DNA of 64,000 bases from Neckera pumila (GCA_963969595.1 OZ018413.1:3350501-3414500); one strand, 5' to 3'; counted from the stretch's first letter, positions 23,618-36,251 are shown. Made by a program: numbers and translations. The notes: a model not told the origin generated them from the letters alone.

Positions 23618-24848
23618 CTATTCCTCCTCCTCTATGATCTTGGTTCCCAGGTTTCTAAAACCTTCCGCGGGCACCTCACTAGCGGAGACATATGAGTACA
23701 ACTCCTCCTTAGCATCTTCATCATCGTTACGCTTCCTAGCAATGCGCACTCGGATTCTGGTGGGCACATTGCGGACACCTCGGCTCCAGATGTGCTTGTT
23801 CAGCTTCACATCAATCCGCACATCACTGGTTCCCATAGTCTTCTGAGCGAACTTCCTGATTTCCTTCACTGCCTTCGGTGCCATCTTTTTGAAGGTGCTA
23901 TATATAATGAACAAAAATGTCCCGTGAGAACTCGGGCAAAAACATTAAAGACATGCAGAAGAAGAGTCGAACACTAACCAGCTTGCAAACAACGAGAAAA
24001 AAGCAGGTGTTCTGTTTCTCACTATTTTAAACATTGAGACACCCAAAATCGCCAAGGACCCAAAAGTGCCACTCAGATGCTCAGCTAATGTACATTCCCT
24101 AATCAATGTGTACCTATTGTTGAAGAAGCGGGTTTAAAATATTTACCAACAGAACTCTCACATGGCATATAGGGACATAGGGCACCCCAATAAGGCGCGT
24201 TCTTTAGAAAGCTGGAATTCTCTTTCATTCACCAGCAAGGCCCGAAAAAATGGAAAGTCTAATCAGAATGGCAACATCAAAGTGGCCATTTCGGGCCATT
24301 CGTGCTAACCTGAAAACCTAATGTCACAGCCAAGACGCTCCTACAAATCCCTCAGATGATTCCATACCGCTTGACGCGAGCAATGGAAGCCAATGCTCGC
24401 ACCAAACCCAAAATTCAAACTACACTTTCTCTCCAATTGCGTGGAAAACACACTCACAACATACTTCGCGGATCCGAACAAAAAACATAGCGAAAATACT
24501 ACGCATGAGCGATACCTCGCACCCAGAACAGAAGCCACTCAACGAAATGGTCATCAAACCCTTGCCCCAACAGAATACTTGCGCCAATCCCATGTTAATG
24601 CGAGCAGGAGAATTTTTCACAATGCGATTCACAGTCCAAAAAAAGGTACAGAATAATCAATACACGAGAAAGACACCACAAAGCCACAAATCCATCGAAC
24701 CCTAGCACCACCGGCGTGTTTGTGACAATTTGATGATCTAAGGCAAGGGGGGTGCAGGCGTGTACCAGCCGTGCAGTCTCCTGTGGAGATTGATCGTATA
24801 TTCGCGAGTAACGACCTCATCTTTGCGGATTTTCGTCTTCTCCACCAT
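23618..24848 (-). CDS. RPL31: 60S ribosomal protein L31 (eL31), two exons
   Basis: Cytosolic large-subunit ribosomal protein near the peptide exit tunnel. Exon 1 is 24848-24766 and exon 2 is 23897-23618, both on the minus strand. The 868-nt intron has GT (24765-24764) and AG (23899-23898), and codon phase 2 joins cleanly at the Cys of HGCTFKK. The product is 120 residues, against about 119-120 in other plants. Diagnostic blocks: [71 protein letters not shown] [20 protein letters not shown], and an acidic tail ending EEEE. No stops or missing conserved blocks, so it looks functional. An upstream telo-box supports ribosomal-protein-type regulation. It is convergent with the DUF4864-like gene. 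Confidence 0.97.
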
Positions 24849-24960
24849 CGTGACGAGCTGCGGGATCCGGGTCGGAGACGAGGAAGGCGATGGCGACGAA
24901 GGACGCAAAGGAAAGAGCTACGTGATGGCCTCTGGCCTTCTTTTCCCCGTCTCACCTATG

Positions 24961-24974
24961 CCCTAACCCTAAAC
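24961..24974 (-). promoter_or_regulatory. Telo-box upstream of RPL31
   Basis: CCCTAACCCTAAAC contains AACCCTAAA and lies about 113 bp upstream of the eL31 start codon. Telo-boxes are established promoter or leader elements of plant ribosomal-protein and other translation genes. Confidence 0.6.
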
Positions 24975-25158
24975 TATGAACTATGACGTCGTGGATGGAT
25001 GGTTTCTCCTTCGTTTCACTTCGTGGAGCTATTTTGTGAACGTAAACTCATGGTCTCAAGAATCTCAATTTAATCCAATTTAACCCATAAGTATATATTT
25101 GCACCAAGGTAAAGAAAAGGCAAAGTATAAACTTTAATCTTTGTAGGGTTAACAAGAA

Positions 25159-25280
25159 TTTAAATACATCTCATGTGAGGATAAATATTCCTACAAGATT
25201 GAAAATTAATTCACATGAGTTTAAACACATCTCATGTGAGGATAAATATTCCTACAAAGATTGAAAATTAATTCACATGA
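25159..25280 (+). repeat. 61-bp tandem duplication
   Basis: Copies at 25159-25218 and 25220-25280 share TCTCATGTGAGGATAAATAT and TGAAAATTAATTCACATGA and differ at only a couple of positions, so the duplication is recent. Confidence 0.9.
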
Positions 25281-25790
25281 TGGGGGTAATAAATGAGCAA
25301 GAAACAAAAAGCCCCCACCCTCTATGTGGGGTTTAAACATCTTTTCCAATCCCTTTCAACATTTAATTACTTTGAAGATTTTAACCTTGTAGGTGCAAAG
25401 ATAAACTTTAAGAATTTAAAATATACCCACCTACCATCCCATGTGTCCCATTGCATTAGGATGAAGATTGAGCCCCTTGGTGTAATGCTTTCAAGGTTAA
25501 CTTCAATTTTTACCTTCCTCTTTTTCATACTTCTTTCCTCTAGTTACTTTTGCATTACTTTAATTCTAATCCATTCTAAGTGACTTGCATTTATGCTCCT
25601 AGGCATGCAATATACTTTTAACTACTTCAATTCATGTCAAAAATACTCAGTCAACCAACCCATTTTGTGAAACTTCTAAATCAAACTAACAGATTCCACA
25701 CATGATTCAATTTAATCTTTAAGCGCTTTGACGTCTAATTGGACAATGAACAAATTCATATTCTTGTTTCCTTTTCATTACTGCTTGGAG
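25281..25790 (+). other. No supported gene
   Basis: Holds a 96-codon frame (25293-25583) with a hydrophobic C-terminal stretch but no family features or regular codon pattern. I treat it as chance. Confidence 0.35.
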
Positions 25791-26525
25791 GTGATTGCAG
25801 GAAAGACCGGTACTGAAACATTGTCACAAAAGCATTGCCGAAGCTTCCTTTTGCAATAACTTTTGAAGCATGACTCGCATGAACTTGAAATTTTTATTGA
25901 AGATTCTTCTTATGAGTTTGATCATATCTCATATTTTTCAAAAAAATTCAAAAATCATTTTATATTCAAAATCATATACACTAATATGTCACGTTTTGAG
26001 TTTTAAAGTTTTTTAGTACGTAAAGAGTCCCCAAATTTAATGATATGGAGCTGAAACTTCTATGGTCTGTTCCCATAGTAGGAAGTCATGTTTCTACCAA
26101 GGGGCATTAAAAATTATTTTATTTGATATCCTCTATATCCATGCAAAGAGGGCTCCCTTGCGTGTGCAATTCTGAGTATTAAAGATGGTTTCAACATTAT
26201 TTTTTTGGTGAAATCTCATTATCATGAAGTCTTCTCAAATGATGTTTTTAACTTTTAAAAAAAAATTATTTTCCCTATTTTCTACAAATTTAAACGTCAA
26301 AGTATGTATTTTCTTCAAAATTTCAGCTCATCTTTTTTGTGAATAACTTTTGACCTAATTTTTTTTAGGTCTGAAATTTTGGAATTTTTGGTGATATTCT
26401 ATTTTTAGTGTCATACTAATTATCCATATTTTATTTTATTTTAAAAAATTTGTATGCAAAAGCTCATAGTATTGGGAGTACTAGCCAAAATAGAACAAAA
26501 ACGGAAGGTCATTTTTGCAAGGATG
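25791..26525 (+). repeat. Dispersed repeat element, relative of 8100-8740
   Basis: Left end GGTGATTGCAGGAAAGACCG and right end CGGAAGGTCATTTTTGCAAG form a weak inverted pair. The central blocks align to the reverse complement of 8100-8740. The left end also recalls the GGGTGATTGCAAGAAA terminus of the element at 6984. No coding content. Confidence 0.5.
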
Positions 26526-29500
26526 AAAGTCATCTTAAGTTGGAGAGATACTTTATCAACTATTGTCCTATCTAATTGTTAGAATTGTTGTTACTAGAAT
26601 ACACTTTTTTTTTCTAAAACTATAAATTTAGAAGTATGTCAAGTAGTTGACCAAGCCAAAATTACATTGACTCTAGTTCAAAATTGGATTTACAAAAATG
26701 AAGTTATAGATTTAAAATATGCAAAATTTTTAAAAAATCACCATGTGAAGATGAAACCTCATTTTAAGTCCATTCCAAAAAAAACTTACTCAAAAAATGA
26801 TAATATTTGCTTGTAATTGAATTTAGAAGTAATTTTGCAATTTTCCTTTCAAAATTTATAAAAAATATTGGAGATAGCATTGGTGAATCTAACCATACAG
26901 ATGGAATCTAAAACTCCAAATCTACAATTTTTATTTGCATATATGATGATTTTTTTCAAATTGTCAATTCTGGAGAAGACTCCCAATATTTAGGATTTAA
27001 TTGTCATCACCACTATTATGCTTTGTTAAATGAAAAATAAAAAGTTTAATAATCCCATATAAATCAACATTATAAAAACTTTCCAAATATGTATTTTAAC
27101 ATATTTCACAAGACATCAAATACGATACAAGGTTCCAACCAAATTTTCCTTCATTTAAAATGTCTCAATAGCAAATAAATTTCAACAAAGATAAACCTTA
27201 TATCATAAGTTCCTTCTAAAATTGTCAATGTAGGGAACTCTACATAATCCTATGTTATACCACTGCATAATAAACCTAGAAATGACACCTCTACACCTTA
27301 TCCTTCATTACAAAAAATCTAAGCCCTATAAAAGGCCATTTGACTTACTACCGCGGTACACATATAAGAAAAAACTATCCATGTATTTTCTTTATTTTGA
27401 AATTTTGAAAATTTGCAATCTGACGTGAAACTACTGGCAATTCACAACAAAAGTTTTCAATGAATGAAAAAATCTATGAAGTTATATTGAGTCAATGTAA
27501 AAATGCTAAAATCAACAATCATAATGCTAAGATTGATTTGGATTTAAAATAATTGACGCCCTTTCTAAGAGTAGAAGATAGCAATAAAACCTTCTTACAA
27601 AATCACAACATACAAGAGATATCCATTAAGTAGTGTAAACACAATGCAATGAGGGTATGAGATACAAAATTGTATACCAATTTGGTAGAAAAATTTGAAT
27701 GAAATTCATTAAAAATTTAATGAACATCTCTGTTATATGAACAAGCCTTGAAAAATTTACAATCATATTTGGATAAAAGGCAAATGATAAAGGGAAGTAA
27801 AAGGCATTTGAAAAAAATTGTTGGAAATTCTTCAATATCAAGGTGAATATGCTTGTGACTACTGTTTCCTCTTCCTAATGCGTGATGAGCTCTAAATTCT
27901 TGTGTGCCTACTCTCTATTTGCATCTCCTATACAATCCATATAAACTTAGTAGATCAATTATCAATGTGTACTTGTGAGATAGCAATGCACTTTGAAAAC
28001 AGTCTACAAATATAACTTTAAACAAAGAGCCATATCCTAGCTAGGTGTTCAAGTAGTTCAATTAGTGAGACTCCAAGCATTAATTTGGAAATAATGAAAA
28101 TTTGTTAGGTGAAGTAATAGATGTTTACAACATTTCGTATGAAAATATATTGCAATGTACATTATTTTTGTACTATCTCAAATAGTGTGATTATCATCTA
28201 CACATGATCTAAATTTACCAACTTTCATTTGATTTTCATCTAAACTTTATATACATTTTTCCAAAACTTCATCCACATGTTCAAGGGAATTAGACTACAT
28301 TCATTAAATTAGTATAAAGATCTTGAACTATTCAAATTCTTGCACTAATTGAACTAAATTAAGTAGTGTAACAAAACAAAACTCCAAATGCTCAATTAGT
28401 ATTGCACCAGTACTTATCCATGTTATGCATTTTGTTGTTCAACAATAGTTTTTAGATAGAAATTGACACTTGCAACATTGAAGGCCCTCTAATTGTAGTG
28501 GATCAAGTACTGCAATACCACCAACACTATCATCCAACTTGCACTTCAAACTTGCATCTACTTTTGACAATTACAAGTGCTTTGAGTTAATGTACCGTTG
28601 ATATTTGAATCTATAATTTTGCATAGGAGGTAACCACTTGACTAGCAACTAAAATTATTATGAATGAATACATACTTAGAAAACGACCTCATCTTTGGTG
28701 TTAAAAGCTATATAATGTTGATGGAATGTTGACTTTATAGCAGTGACCACCCTGGTAAAAAATCCTTTCCAATCTTCCATCAAATGGCTCCCGCATTATA
28801 ATGTTAGTCTGGAAGATAAACTTATATGCAAATTATGAATGTTCTATAATCTTCAATTTTTGAGCCCTATTTGGCCAATTTACTAAACGAAAAACCATTA
28901 GAGGCCTCTAGAAGGTTGTTTCAGGCCTGTTCCCGCAGTCTGTTTCTTTGTTTTGGGCCAGCAGTAATGCTATTAGAAAAAAGATTTCAAAAAAAAAAGA
29001 AGATCTTCAAATATCATTTAAAGCAAAAAAAATAAAAAAAAAATTTAAAATGACGTGGCACATCAACCAGCAGTTATCTTGCATTCCCACAGTCTGGGAA
29101 TTCAGGATAACTCGTAGTCTCTTGGAGGCCTCAAATAACATCTAATGTATTGCATTTTATTGGTCATTAAAGAAAATCTACTCTTATAACAAATCATAAT
29201 TCTTTTAGATTTTTTTGGAAAGACCTAAAATTACTATGAAGTTTGAAGAAAAAGTCTAAGAAAATTTTATCAAATAAAAATACATTTAATAAATTTGAAT
29301 TTTTCACTCAAGTATCTTATAATGCCATTCAATATTTGAAAAATTAGGTAGCCATGGTTGCAGTCATAAAACTATTTCATTCTCAAATTTAGGTTTTTTT
29401 GAAATTTCAATTTGAAGGAGAAATTAGACTTGGTAAACTTCATTTCAATAATTGAATTCAAATTCAAAAGTGATCAAAATTTGATGGTCAAAAAATCAAA

Positions 29501-29843
29501 ATTGAAATGAACAACAAGAAACAAGAAGTTAACAAATTTAATCATTATTTTGGAGTTAAGTCTAGTCTAAGATTTTCCAAAATATAAATGACTTGAATAA
29601 AATAAAATGAATATCTACAAGAAAATAGAGTTTGAATTGACCTATATGTCTAAATTGACAGATACTTTCCAAATTGACAGAAAATGACAGCATTCCCTTA
29701 TAGTGGATTGAATGAAAAGTATCCAATTTGCATTGTGAAATTGAAAAGATTGCTATATATTAGACAAAAATTGGCATCAATGTCCTTTCATGTCCACAAA
29801 CTCCTTGTTCAGATGTCGGATCTAGGGTGTGTAGCTTAGCGGT
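26526..29843. other. Long AT-rich stretch without genes
   Basis: Strongly AT-rich. Only short scattered frames are present, none with a domain or coherent composition. No tandem array or palindrome of note was seen. Confidence 0.45.
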
Positions 29844-29960
29844 CACTACAAAGATTTATTTGTCCTATATGACAAGAATTTAATAGAAAATTGTCAACTC
29901 TCTTGTCAGTGGGAACCTCTTTATTCGACCACTCTTTTGACAAAACTCTATAAGTCTTTT
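29844..29960 (+). mobile_element. CACTA-like 5' terminus
   Basis: CACTACAAAGATTTATTTGT begins at 29844 and is followed by TTGTCAA and TGACAA-type words, as at 32645. It shares the TTTGTCC step and GAACC/GACCC words with that copy. No matching 3' terminus is visible. Confidence 0.4.
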
Positions 29961-32644
29961 GTCAGTTTTGATAAATTCACAAGATACTTGCATATAAATG
30001 CTAGCAAGCATAACAATGCAGCATTGACAAACACTTTTTAAAACATCAACATAACAAAACGTGATTTGTCCATATATTTTTATTATAGGCCTATGTGCAA
30101 CACATGAAGTTTTTGTGAGGCTACAACTGTTGCCACCACTTTCTCTAAACCTATTCAAACTCATCCCATTTACAAAGATGCAATGCACTATGTAGTGTCA
30201 CCATTTTTTGTACTTGCATCTTTTTCAAACTTAGTGTTGTACATGTGAAGATCTTTTGACTTCCATATTTATACTGGACAAAAGCTTCTTGTCTGTCCAC
30301 TTCTCCAACACCAAACAATGTAGTTCGGTCCAACATGCTTTTTCAAGACAACCAAGAGTTCTAAACCACATCTGACACTACAAGCACCTATTTTTATTTC
30401 TAAAAGAAATAATATCTCCTTTCTGGAAGACAACTGGTCCTTGCTACCTTCTACGAATGTTGTCCTTTCAATTGTGCTTACTTCTCTTTTATGGACGCTT
30501 GGATTTTGAAGTTCTGTTCTTTTTTTGCTTCCATTGTCCTCTGTAATATCTTGCATACATTCCCACATCATGTCAGAATTGGTTCTCTAGTTTTGCACAT
30601 AGCCTATCATTCCTGGTAGAAAACAAAAAGGACAATTTTTATTTATTTTTGCAACAATGTGTGACACCTTCAGCTATGACATTGCGGAGTTTTCAAAAAT
30701 AGTATTGAAAACTGTAAACAGTTTCCAACTTCATACAAAGGAGTTCCAAGTGTAAGTGTCATTAATCAAACCAGTTGTTCTACATTGAAGGTGACGACGA
30801 CCAATGAAGACAGCATTCAACAATAAAATATTTACAAATATGTTGCATATACAAGAACTTAGAAAACAGAAGGCTATAATGCCAACCTGCCCCTGTGAAG
30901 CTTGTAGGCCACCAGAACTGTGTTGATACTAGAGAGATCAACTGCAAAAAATGATTTCATGAAGTTTTCCCACTTTGCTTCCACTTTGCTCCGTCAATCA
31001 AGCTGTGACCCATGAGCTTTTGCAAGATCTGCACCAAACACTCAAACATTCCAATTGATTTTTAGTCCCAACTTCTGAATGAGGGCCTTGCCTCAATCAC
31101 ACTTCTATAAAAGATGCCTGAAAATATTGCTATCATGAACATTTGGAACGGGTTTAAGGAAAGCAAATATCGTGAAGAATCAACTTGGCTTCCGCCTCTG
31201 CTCAATTTTTAAGTTGCAATAATACATAAGGATGACTTTGATCCACATACTTTCTAAATATTCTTTTGGATCAAATACAAAATAGGCTCAAAATCATTTT
31301 GGATTCTTTCCAAATCACGGTCCTTCTTTTTGAGCTTCTCCATGAACGTTCTTATAGCTCCGACAGATTTCGGAAGCAACTTGTCAAGTATGATATTGTC
31401 AAAGTGAAGCTGCTCTCCAGCAGAAAGTAGTCTCACAATTGTTGGAAACTCTCTTGCTCCAAGTTTTTTAGTGATAGGATCCTTACTTGCATGAATTAAA
31501 ACTTCACCAGTATTGAATCTAGTATAAGGTTGGATCATCTACAGAAGTGCACAATTTCTCAACTATTTAATGAGTTGCACTACAACAATCAACACTTGCA
31601 AATAAGACTTTCAACTACATAAAATACAAGAAGTTTTTCAAATATCTAGTGCGTAATTTTTTGTTTGGAGATTAAAAGTCTTTACAAGTATACAATTCAA
31701 AGAATTTCAAACAACATAGAAGCAAGAGATTGCTAACCTTATAAAGATCATTTGTATCCACCACCACCAAGAAAACTAGATAATAAACAAAAAAACATAA
31801 GTTTAAATGCAATCTACTTGCCATTTCAAGAGAGGAGCCGTCCCCACAGCGTGACACCACATGCGAAAACCTTTTTGCATAATAATCTAACCCTAATTTG
31901 GCCTTTGCCTTCAGAAAAGGAGCTGCACATATCCTACACCACAATTAAGGAATTGAAATTTCCGAGAGGACAGTGATTGTAAGCAAACCATAATCATCAT
32001 TGGATTAATATTGAATTGAATAAATATTGCATCTAAGCAAGTTATAGAACCTTGATCAAGACAGCATGAGGCGAAACTATCTCATTGCCAAAGCACGACT
32101 CACAAAATTCAAATTCAAATGAAACAGACTCATTAGTGACGCGAATCTCAAAAATTGTTCTACTTCTTTGCTCTTGCAACCTTACAAGTAGGTTAAAGAA
32201 GAAGTGCGTTTAGAGTTCAAATTCTTATTCTGTGATCCCTCCAATGCAGCCTTACTAATGAAAGTTTCAATTATGAGCACCAGTGTCATCAGAGCTTCAG
32301 GGAGATTGCACGGTCAAATTTCCAACCACAAGAATAGTATCATAGCTTGAAAAGTGAAGGGGTTGAGGGTTTCGTCTCAAAATTAGGGTAAATAATTGAA
32401 GTCCAACAAACAGCTTTATTTTCACAATCCTCTCAAGAAAGCCAATGCAACTCGTAAAAACCCTCCCTGCTCCAGTTCAATGCAAATGGGCCTACATCCA
32501 ACCTTCATTGCACAAAGAGTAAGTGGAACCCTGAGAATTAAGAAAAAAAACATATGTTAAGAATTTGTTATTGTAATTTTGTAAATTTCACATTTGAATT
32601 AAATTTGCACATAGGCAAAGCCCTTGTAAAACCTAACGTCCACA

Positions 32645-32890
32645 CACTACAAGCGGATTTTTGTCCTAATTGACTAAAAATTGACAAAAACTTGTCAACT
32701 ATGCTGTCAATTAGGAGACCCTAATTCGAATGCTTAATTGACAACATTTTGTCAATTTTCAATGTCTTTTGACAAAGTTTTAACAAATTTCAATGTCTTT
32801 TGACAAAGTTTTAACAAATTTCAATGTCTTTTGACAAAGCTTTAACAAATTTCAATGTCTTTTTTGACAAAAAATCTATCAACTTTGAGT
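32645..32890 (+). mobile_element. CACTA-like 5' terminus with sub-terminal tandem repeats
   Basis: CACTACAAG at 32645-32653 is followed by many TTGACAA/TTGTCAA words, then about four tandem units of TTTCAATGTCTTTTGACAAA plus GTTTTAACAAA (32755-32870, about 33 bp each). Sub-terminal short repeats are typical of CACTA elements. No 3' end was identified. Confidence 0.5.
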
Positions 32891-33980
32891 TCATGTGCCC
32901 CATTGCCATGTGGATTCTCTTCACTGTACTTGTATGAATAATTTTTTTCTTAAGAAAATGATCACTTCATTGAAGTTTGTTCCTTACAAAAATTGGCTAC
33001 AGTTTTTCCCAAAATTGGGCTGATTTCTAAAGGGGCAACTATTGCTACAAGCCTATGACTAACAACCCTGAATGATGCTAAAGAAGCAATTTTCTAAGCT
33101 GTGCAAATGGGAATGTTTTCAAGTTCAAAATGTACTCAAGGACAAGGCTATCCTATATTTTCACTTTACACTTGCACTACTGGTTGCTAGGAATTGCACT
33201 GCAGGCTGCTATGCATATTATTTGCTTCTATAGCTTCAATTTCACTAATTGGCTGCATTAGCACCAACATTTAACAATGATGATCAACCATCAAATAGTC
33301 CATAAAAATTGTGAACTGTAAAGAACCTGATCTTTCCGCTATTGCTCCTTGATTGCACTGGACTTCTATGGCTTGCAGTACCTGCACACAAATTCTTCAG
33401 CATTAGTAAGAAATTTAACCTAAGTATCACAAGCAGGTCCATAGCAATTTCTGGTAATGTTTTGATTGGAAGATACATTTGGTATGTAAAACTGCAGTAC
33501 CTAGGAAAACTCAAGCTAAATTGTAAGTATGTATATATGCGATTAGAAATCTTGGACGCACAAAATGCATGCAGGATACCACACCTAGAATTGCATGATT
33601 CTATATGACATTTGCATTCACATAGATCCCTCAACAAGAGATTAAAAGTCAAAAACTAAAAATTAGAAGCCAGGTTGAGTGCGTCTAAAGAATACCGATC
33701 CTCCTGGTCCCCAACAGTACAGACAAGCCAAGAATTGCATCAACCCTAAACCTAATCACTAAAGAGACCAGAAAATCCAATTTTTTTTTGAATTCTAGAA
33801 GAACTCCAACTCGATTTGAAATTCTCAACTTACAAAATATATGCATTAATACAAAGAACTAATAGCTCCAAAATTGTATTAAACATATGAATCCCTAAAC
33901 AACAGATGAAGAATCTAAAAATTAGATTAAAAAACCAAGAGAAGGAAGAGAGAGAGAGAGAGAGAGACCAAGTAAGGCTT
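32891..33980. other. No supported gene; GA microsatellite at the right edge
   Basis: Holds a minus-strand frame at 33284-33652 and an exon-like stretch (VLQAIEVQCNQGAIAERSGS near 33380-33310) without a recognisable family. A (GA)n run lies at 33949-33967. Confidence 0.35.
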
Positions 33981-34384
33981 GCTTTCTGGGGGAACGTTCA
34001 ATGCATATATCCTCAAACTCAACCCCCATGACATCATGAATTAGCTTCTGCTGCATCAATCTGCTCACAAGTGCCTGCTTCCGATCTGCGGATGCTCTCA
34101 TGTTACACTCATATCACAATATCATAACATTCTTGAGCTAGGTGGAAGATCATAAGAAAATATGAGAGGTATCCCAAAAATCATGAAGCTCTTTGGTCCC
34201 TAGTTTGCCTCTAATGAAAACTGCAGCACGTTGGCCATGTTAATAACCTTCATCATCATCCACCACCTCAATTCACAAGATCTGCCCTGGACCGATGCCA
34301 CTTCCATAGTTAGATTAGAAAAATTACTAGAAACATTTAACAAGCATACTCCAAAAACAACAAGGGCTACGAGGCCTCACTTCA

Positions 34385-34745
34385 TGCAGAGATATACAAG
34401 GTACCCACACCGTTCTACATGCCACACTAAGATCTCTGGTCAAAATCTGAGGTCTTTTTCCTGTCTCGCTCACTTATCAAAGTTTTTGAATTCCTCCCAA
34501 TTCCAATTATCCTCATACTCGGCTGTGAAATTGCCTTCTAATGCCACAATGTCCAACTTGGCGGAGGGTCTGGGTCCCATGATCACAACTTGGTCAGTGT
34601 CCGCATGCTGGAACAGCACATGAATGGCGGACCCCTGCTCCCTCTCCACTTTACTTTTGGTGAACAGAGGAAGCGCTAACATGTTCCTAAATTAGAGGGG
34701 CAGATTTTGTTGGTCTGGACCCTGTGTCCTTTTCAATGAGGACAA
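34385..34745 (-). pseudogene. CBP60 (calmodulin-binding protein 60) pseudogene fragment
   Basis: The minus strand reads SLKRTQGPDQQNLPL, then a TAA (34692-34694), then FRNMLALPLFTKSKVEREQG, SAIHVLFQHADTDQVV, GPRPSAKLDIVALEGNF and EDNWNWEEF. After a frame change come GKRPQILTRDLSV and, in another frame, NGVGTLYIS. This is the conserved DNA-binding core of plant CBP60 immune-type transcription factors (GPxxxNLxLxFRN, LPLFTGSKVEGEQG, VVLEGDF, GKRPLLTGDL, DGVGTLGDISFTD). The stop replaces the Gln of the LQFRN block, and there are at least two frameshifts. The upstream pyrimidine-rich tract with AG suggests an unspliced, duplicated origin. The N-terminus and calmodulin-binding C-terminus are missing. 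Confidence 0.8.
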
Positions 34746-35375
34746 AAGAGAACACAATTGAAGAAATCACCAAACATCTCCATTCTCAAAACCTGTTTGG
34801 CATATATCAATTGACTTCACCGAAAAATTGTGCACTGAAAGGTTTGGGATAGATATGAAAGAACAACATGACTAATGTAGTAACATACCTCACTCCCACC
34901 TAGCAAGTGCACAATTGACCTCCTCTCCAACCTGTGCTACTGGAACTTTCAACCGTTTTATGAATATTTTTGGAGTGAATTAACAAATTTACAAGCAATT
35001 CCCTTCACCTGCATCGTCTCGCTAGAGAAGAAGCTCAAATCTAGAATCAAATGCACAAAGACTCAAAAATGTCGCACTAACAAACTCATAGACGGACTCA
35101 AAATGACCACACAATAGTCATGCCTACACTTGAGTGGATTCTTGACTTGACAAATTGATCTATTAACATCAAAAGTATTCCATTCCCACGCAGCAGGCAT
35201 CAAAATTGATGATGCCAGCAGGACACCTTCCAAAGCCGCTCACTAATTCATGAAGCATACTTTACAAGATCCGGGTTTAAAATGAAGAGCTTACACGGGC
35301 TCCAAATACTTGCATACAACTATACACACTATGATCCACATACTACAATCCACAAAACACTAAAACCTAGACACC
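34746..35375. other. No recognisable feature
   Basis: Sequence between the CBP60 relic and the retrotransposon integrase; neither strand gives a supported frame. Confidence 0.4.
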
Positions 35376-36251
35376 AATAGTCCGGGGGGCCCGATTTTGT
35401 GTCCAAATTCATGAAATGACTCGATGAACTCCTTCGTATTCAAACTTCTCCAACCACCACTTTTCATCCACAATTAAACGGAAAGAGTCAATCAGACATT
35501 GGAGCAATATTTGTGCATGTTCACCACTAGAAGACAAAATGATTGGTCGGATCTCCTACCTATAGCCAAGTTTGCATATAACAATTCCCTGCACTCGGCC
35601 ACAGGGTATTCGCCTTTCTTTGCAATTTATGGATACAACCCTGCATTATCATTCACAACACCCATGACATCAACGGTTCCGGCAGCTGAGCAAAGGATTC
35701 AACAATTATAGGAAATACATGAGGAAGTCAAAATTCTCATCAAAATTGCAAATGAGCAAGCTAAACAAAATTACAATAGAGGCGTTCTAAAACAATCTTA
35801 TTTCAACATTGGCAACAAAGTCTTGCTCCGCCATGATAATATTGCCACCAAGGCTCCCTCAAAGACTTTGGCTAGATTCTTAGGTCCATTCCCAATGGTA
35901 GCTAATTTCTCAGACTTAGTCTACTGATTAAAGCTACCCAAATCACTTATGATTCATGATGTGTTTCATATAGCGCTACTTGAAAGGTACCGTCAAGACA
36001 CAATTACAAGATGCTGGCTTCACCCACCCCCACTGGTTATTATCCCAGAAGGAGACATTGAGTGGGAGGTACAAAAAGTTCTAGATTCTAAGAGAATCGG
36101 CCATGCGAGGAAGCTTCAATATTTTGTAGAGTGGGAAGGATACGGGCCCAAGCAAAATTCATGGGAACCTTGCAAGAATTTGAAAAATGCACCACACGTT
36201 GTCAAGGAGTTTCACAAGCTCCACCCCGAGGCAGCAAGACCAAATAGCTAA
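35376..36251 (+). pseudogene. Ty3/gypsy chromovirus integrase C-terminal half with chromodomain
   Basis: A 5'-truncated pol fragment. It starts in the integrase core at GPDFVSKFMK (followed by a stop) and TSPTTTFHPQLN. After a small frame-disrupting deletion it continues with ERVNQTLEQYL, QNDWSDLLPIAKFAYNNSLH and SATGYSPFFAIYGYNP. One frame runs from 35499 to 36251 with two in-frame stops (TAG at 35709, TGA near 35925). The integrase C-terminus (NIGNKVLLRHDNI, LARFLGPFPMV) leads into DVFHIALLERY and a chromodomain with EWEVQKVLDS, LQYFVEWEGYGPKQNSWEP, NLKNAP and EFHKLHP. The Asp of the SDRG core motif is missing; the second catalytic Glu (ERVNQ) remains. It is non-functional. This chromodomain style is typical of fungal and of moss or lycophyte (Tcn1-like) chromoviruses. 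Confidence 0.9.

Larger units (their letters stand above)
30880..34101 (-). pseudogene. Unrecognised multi-exon-like segments, perhaps a decayed gene
   Basis: Six minus-strand segments read like protein. 34101-33981 starts with ATG and encodes DRKQALVSRLMQQKLIHDVM and GVEFEDICIERSPRK. 32325-32190 gives EALMTLVLIIETFISKAAL. 32196-32051 gives RTIFEIRVTNESVSFEFEF then CESCFGNEIVSPHAVLIK. 31944-31810 gives KAKLGLDYYAKRFSHVVSRC. 31538-31254 gives EVLIHASKDPITKKLGAREF and AIRTFMEKLKKKDRDLERIQ. About 30992-30880 gives ENFMKSFFAVDLSSINTVLV. Some edges have plausible splice sites (AAG/GTTCT, TT/GTAAGG, a GC-type donor after PRK), but frames do not chain cleanly. I do not recognise the family. Confidence 0.35.
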
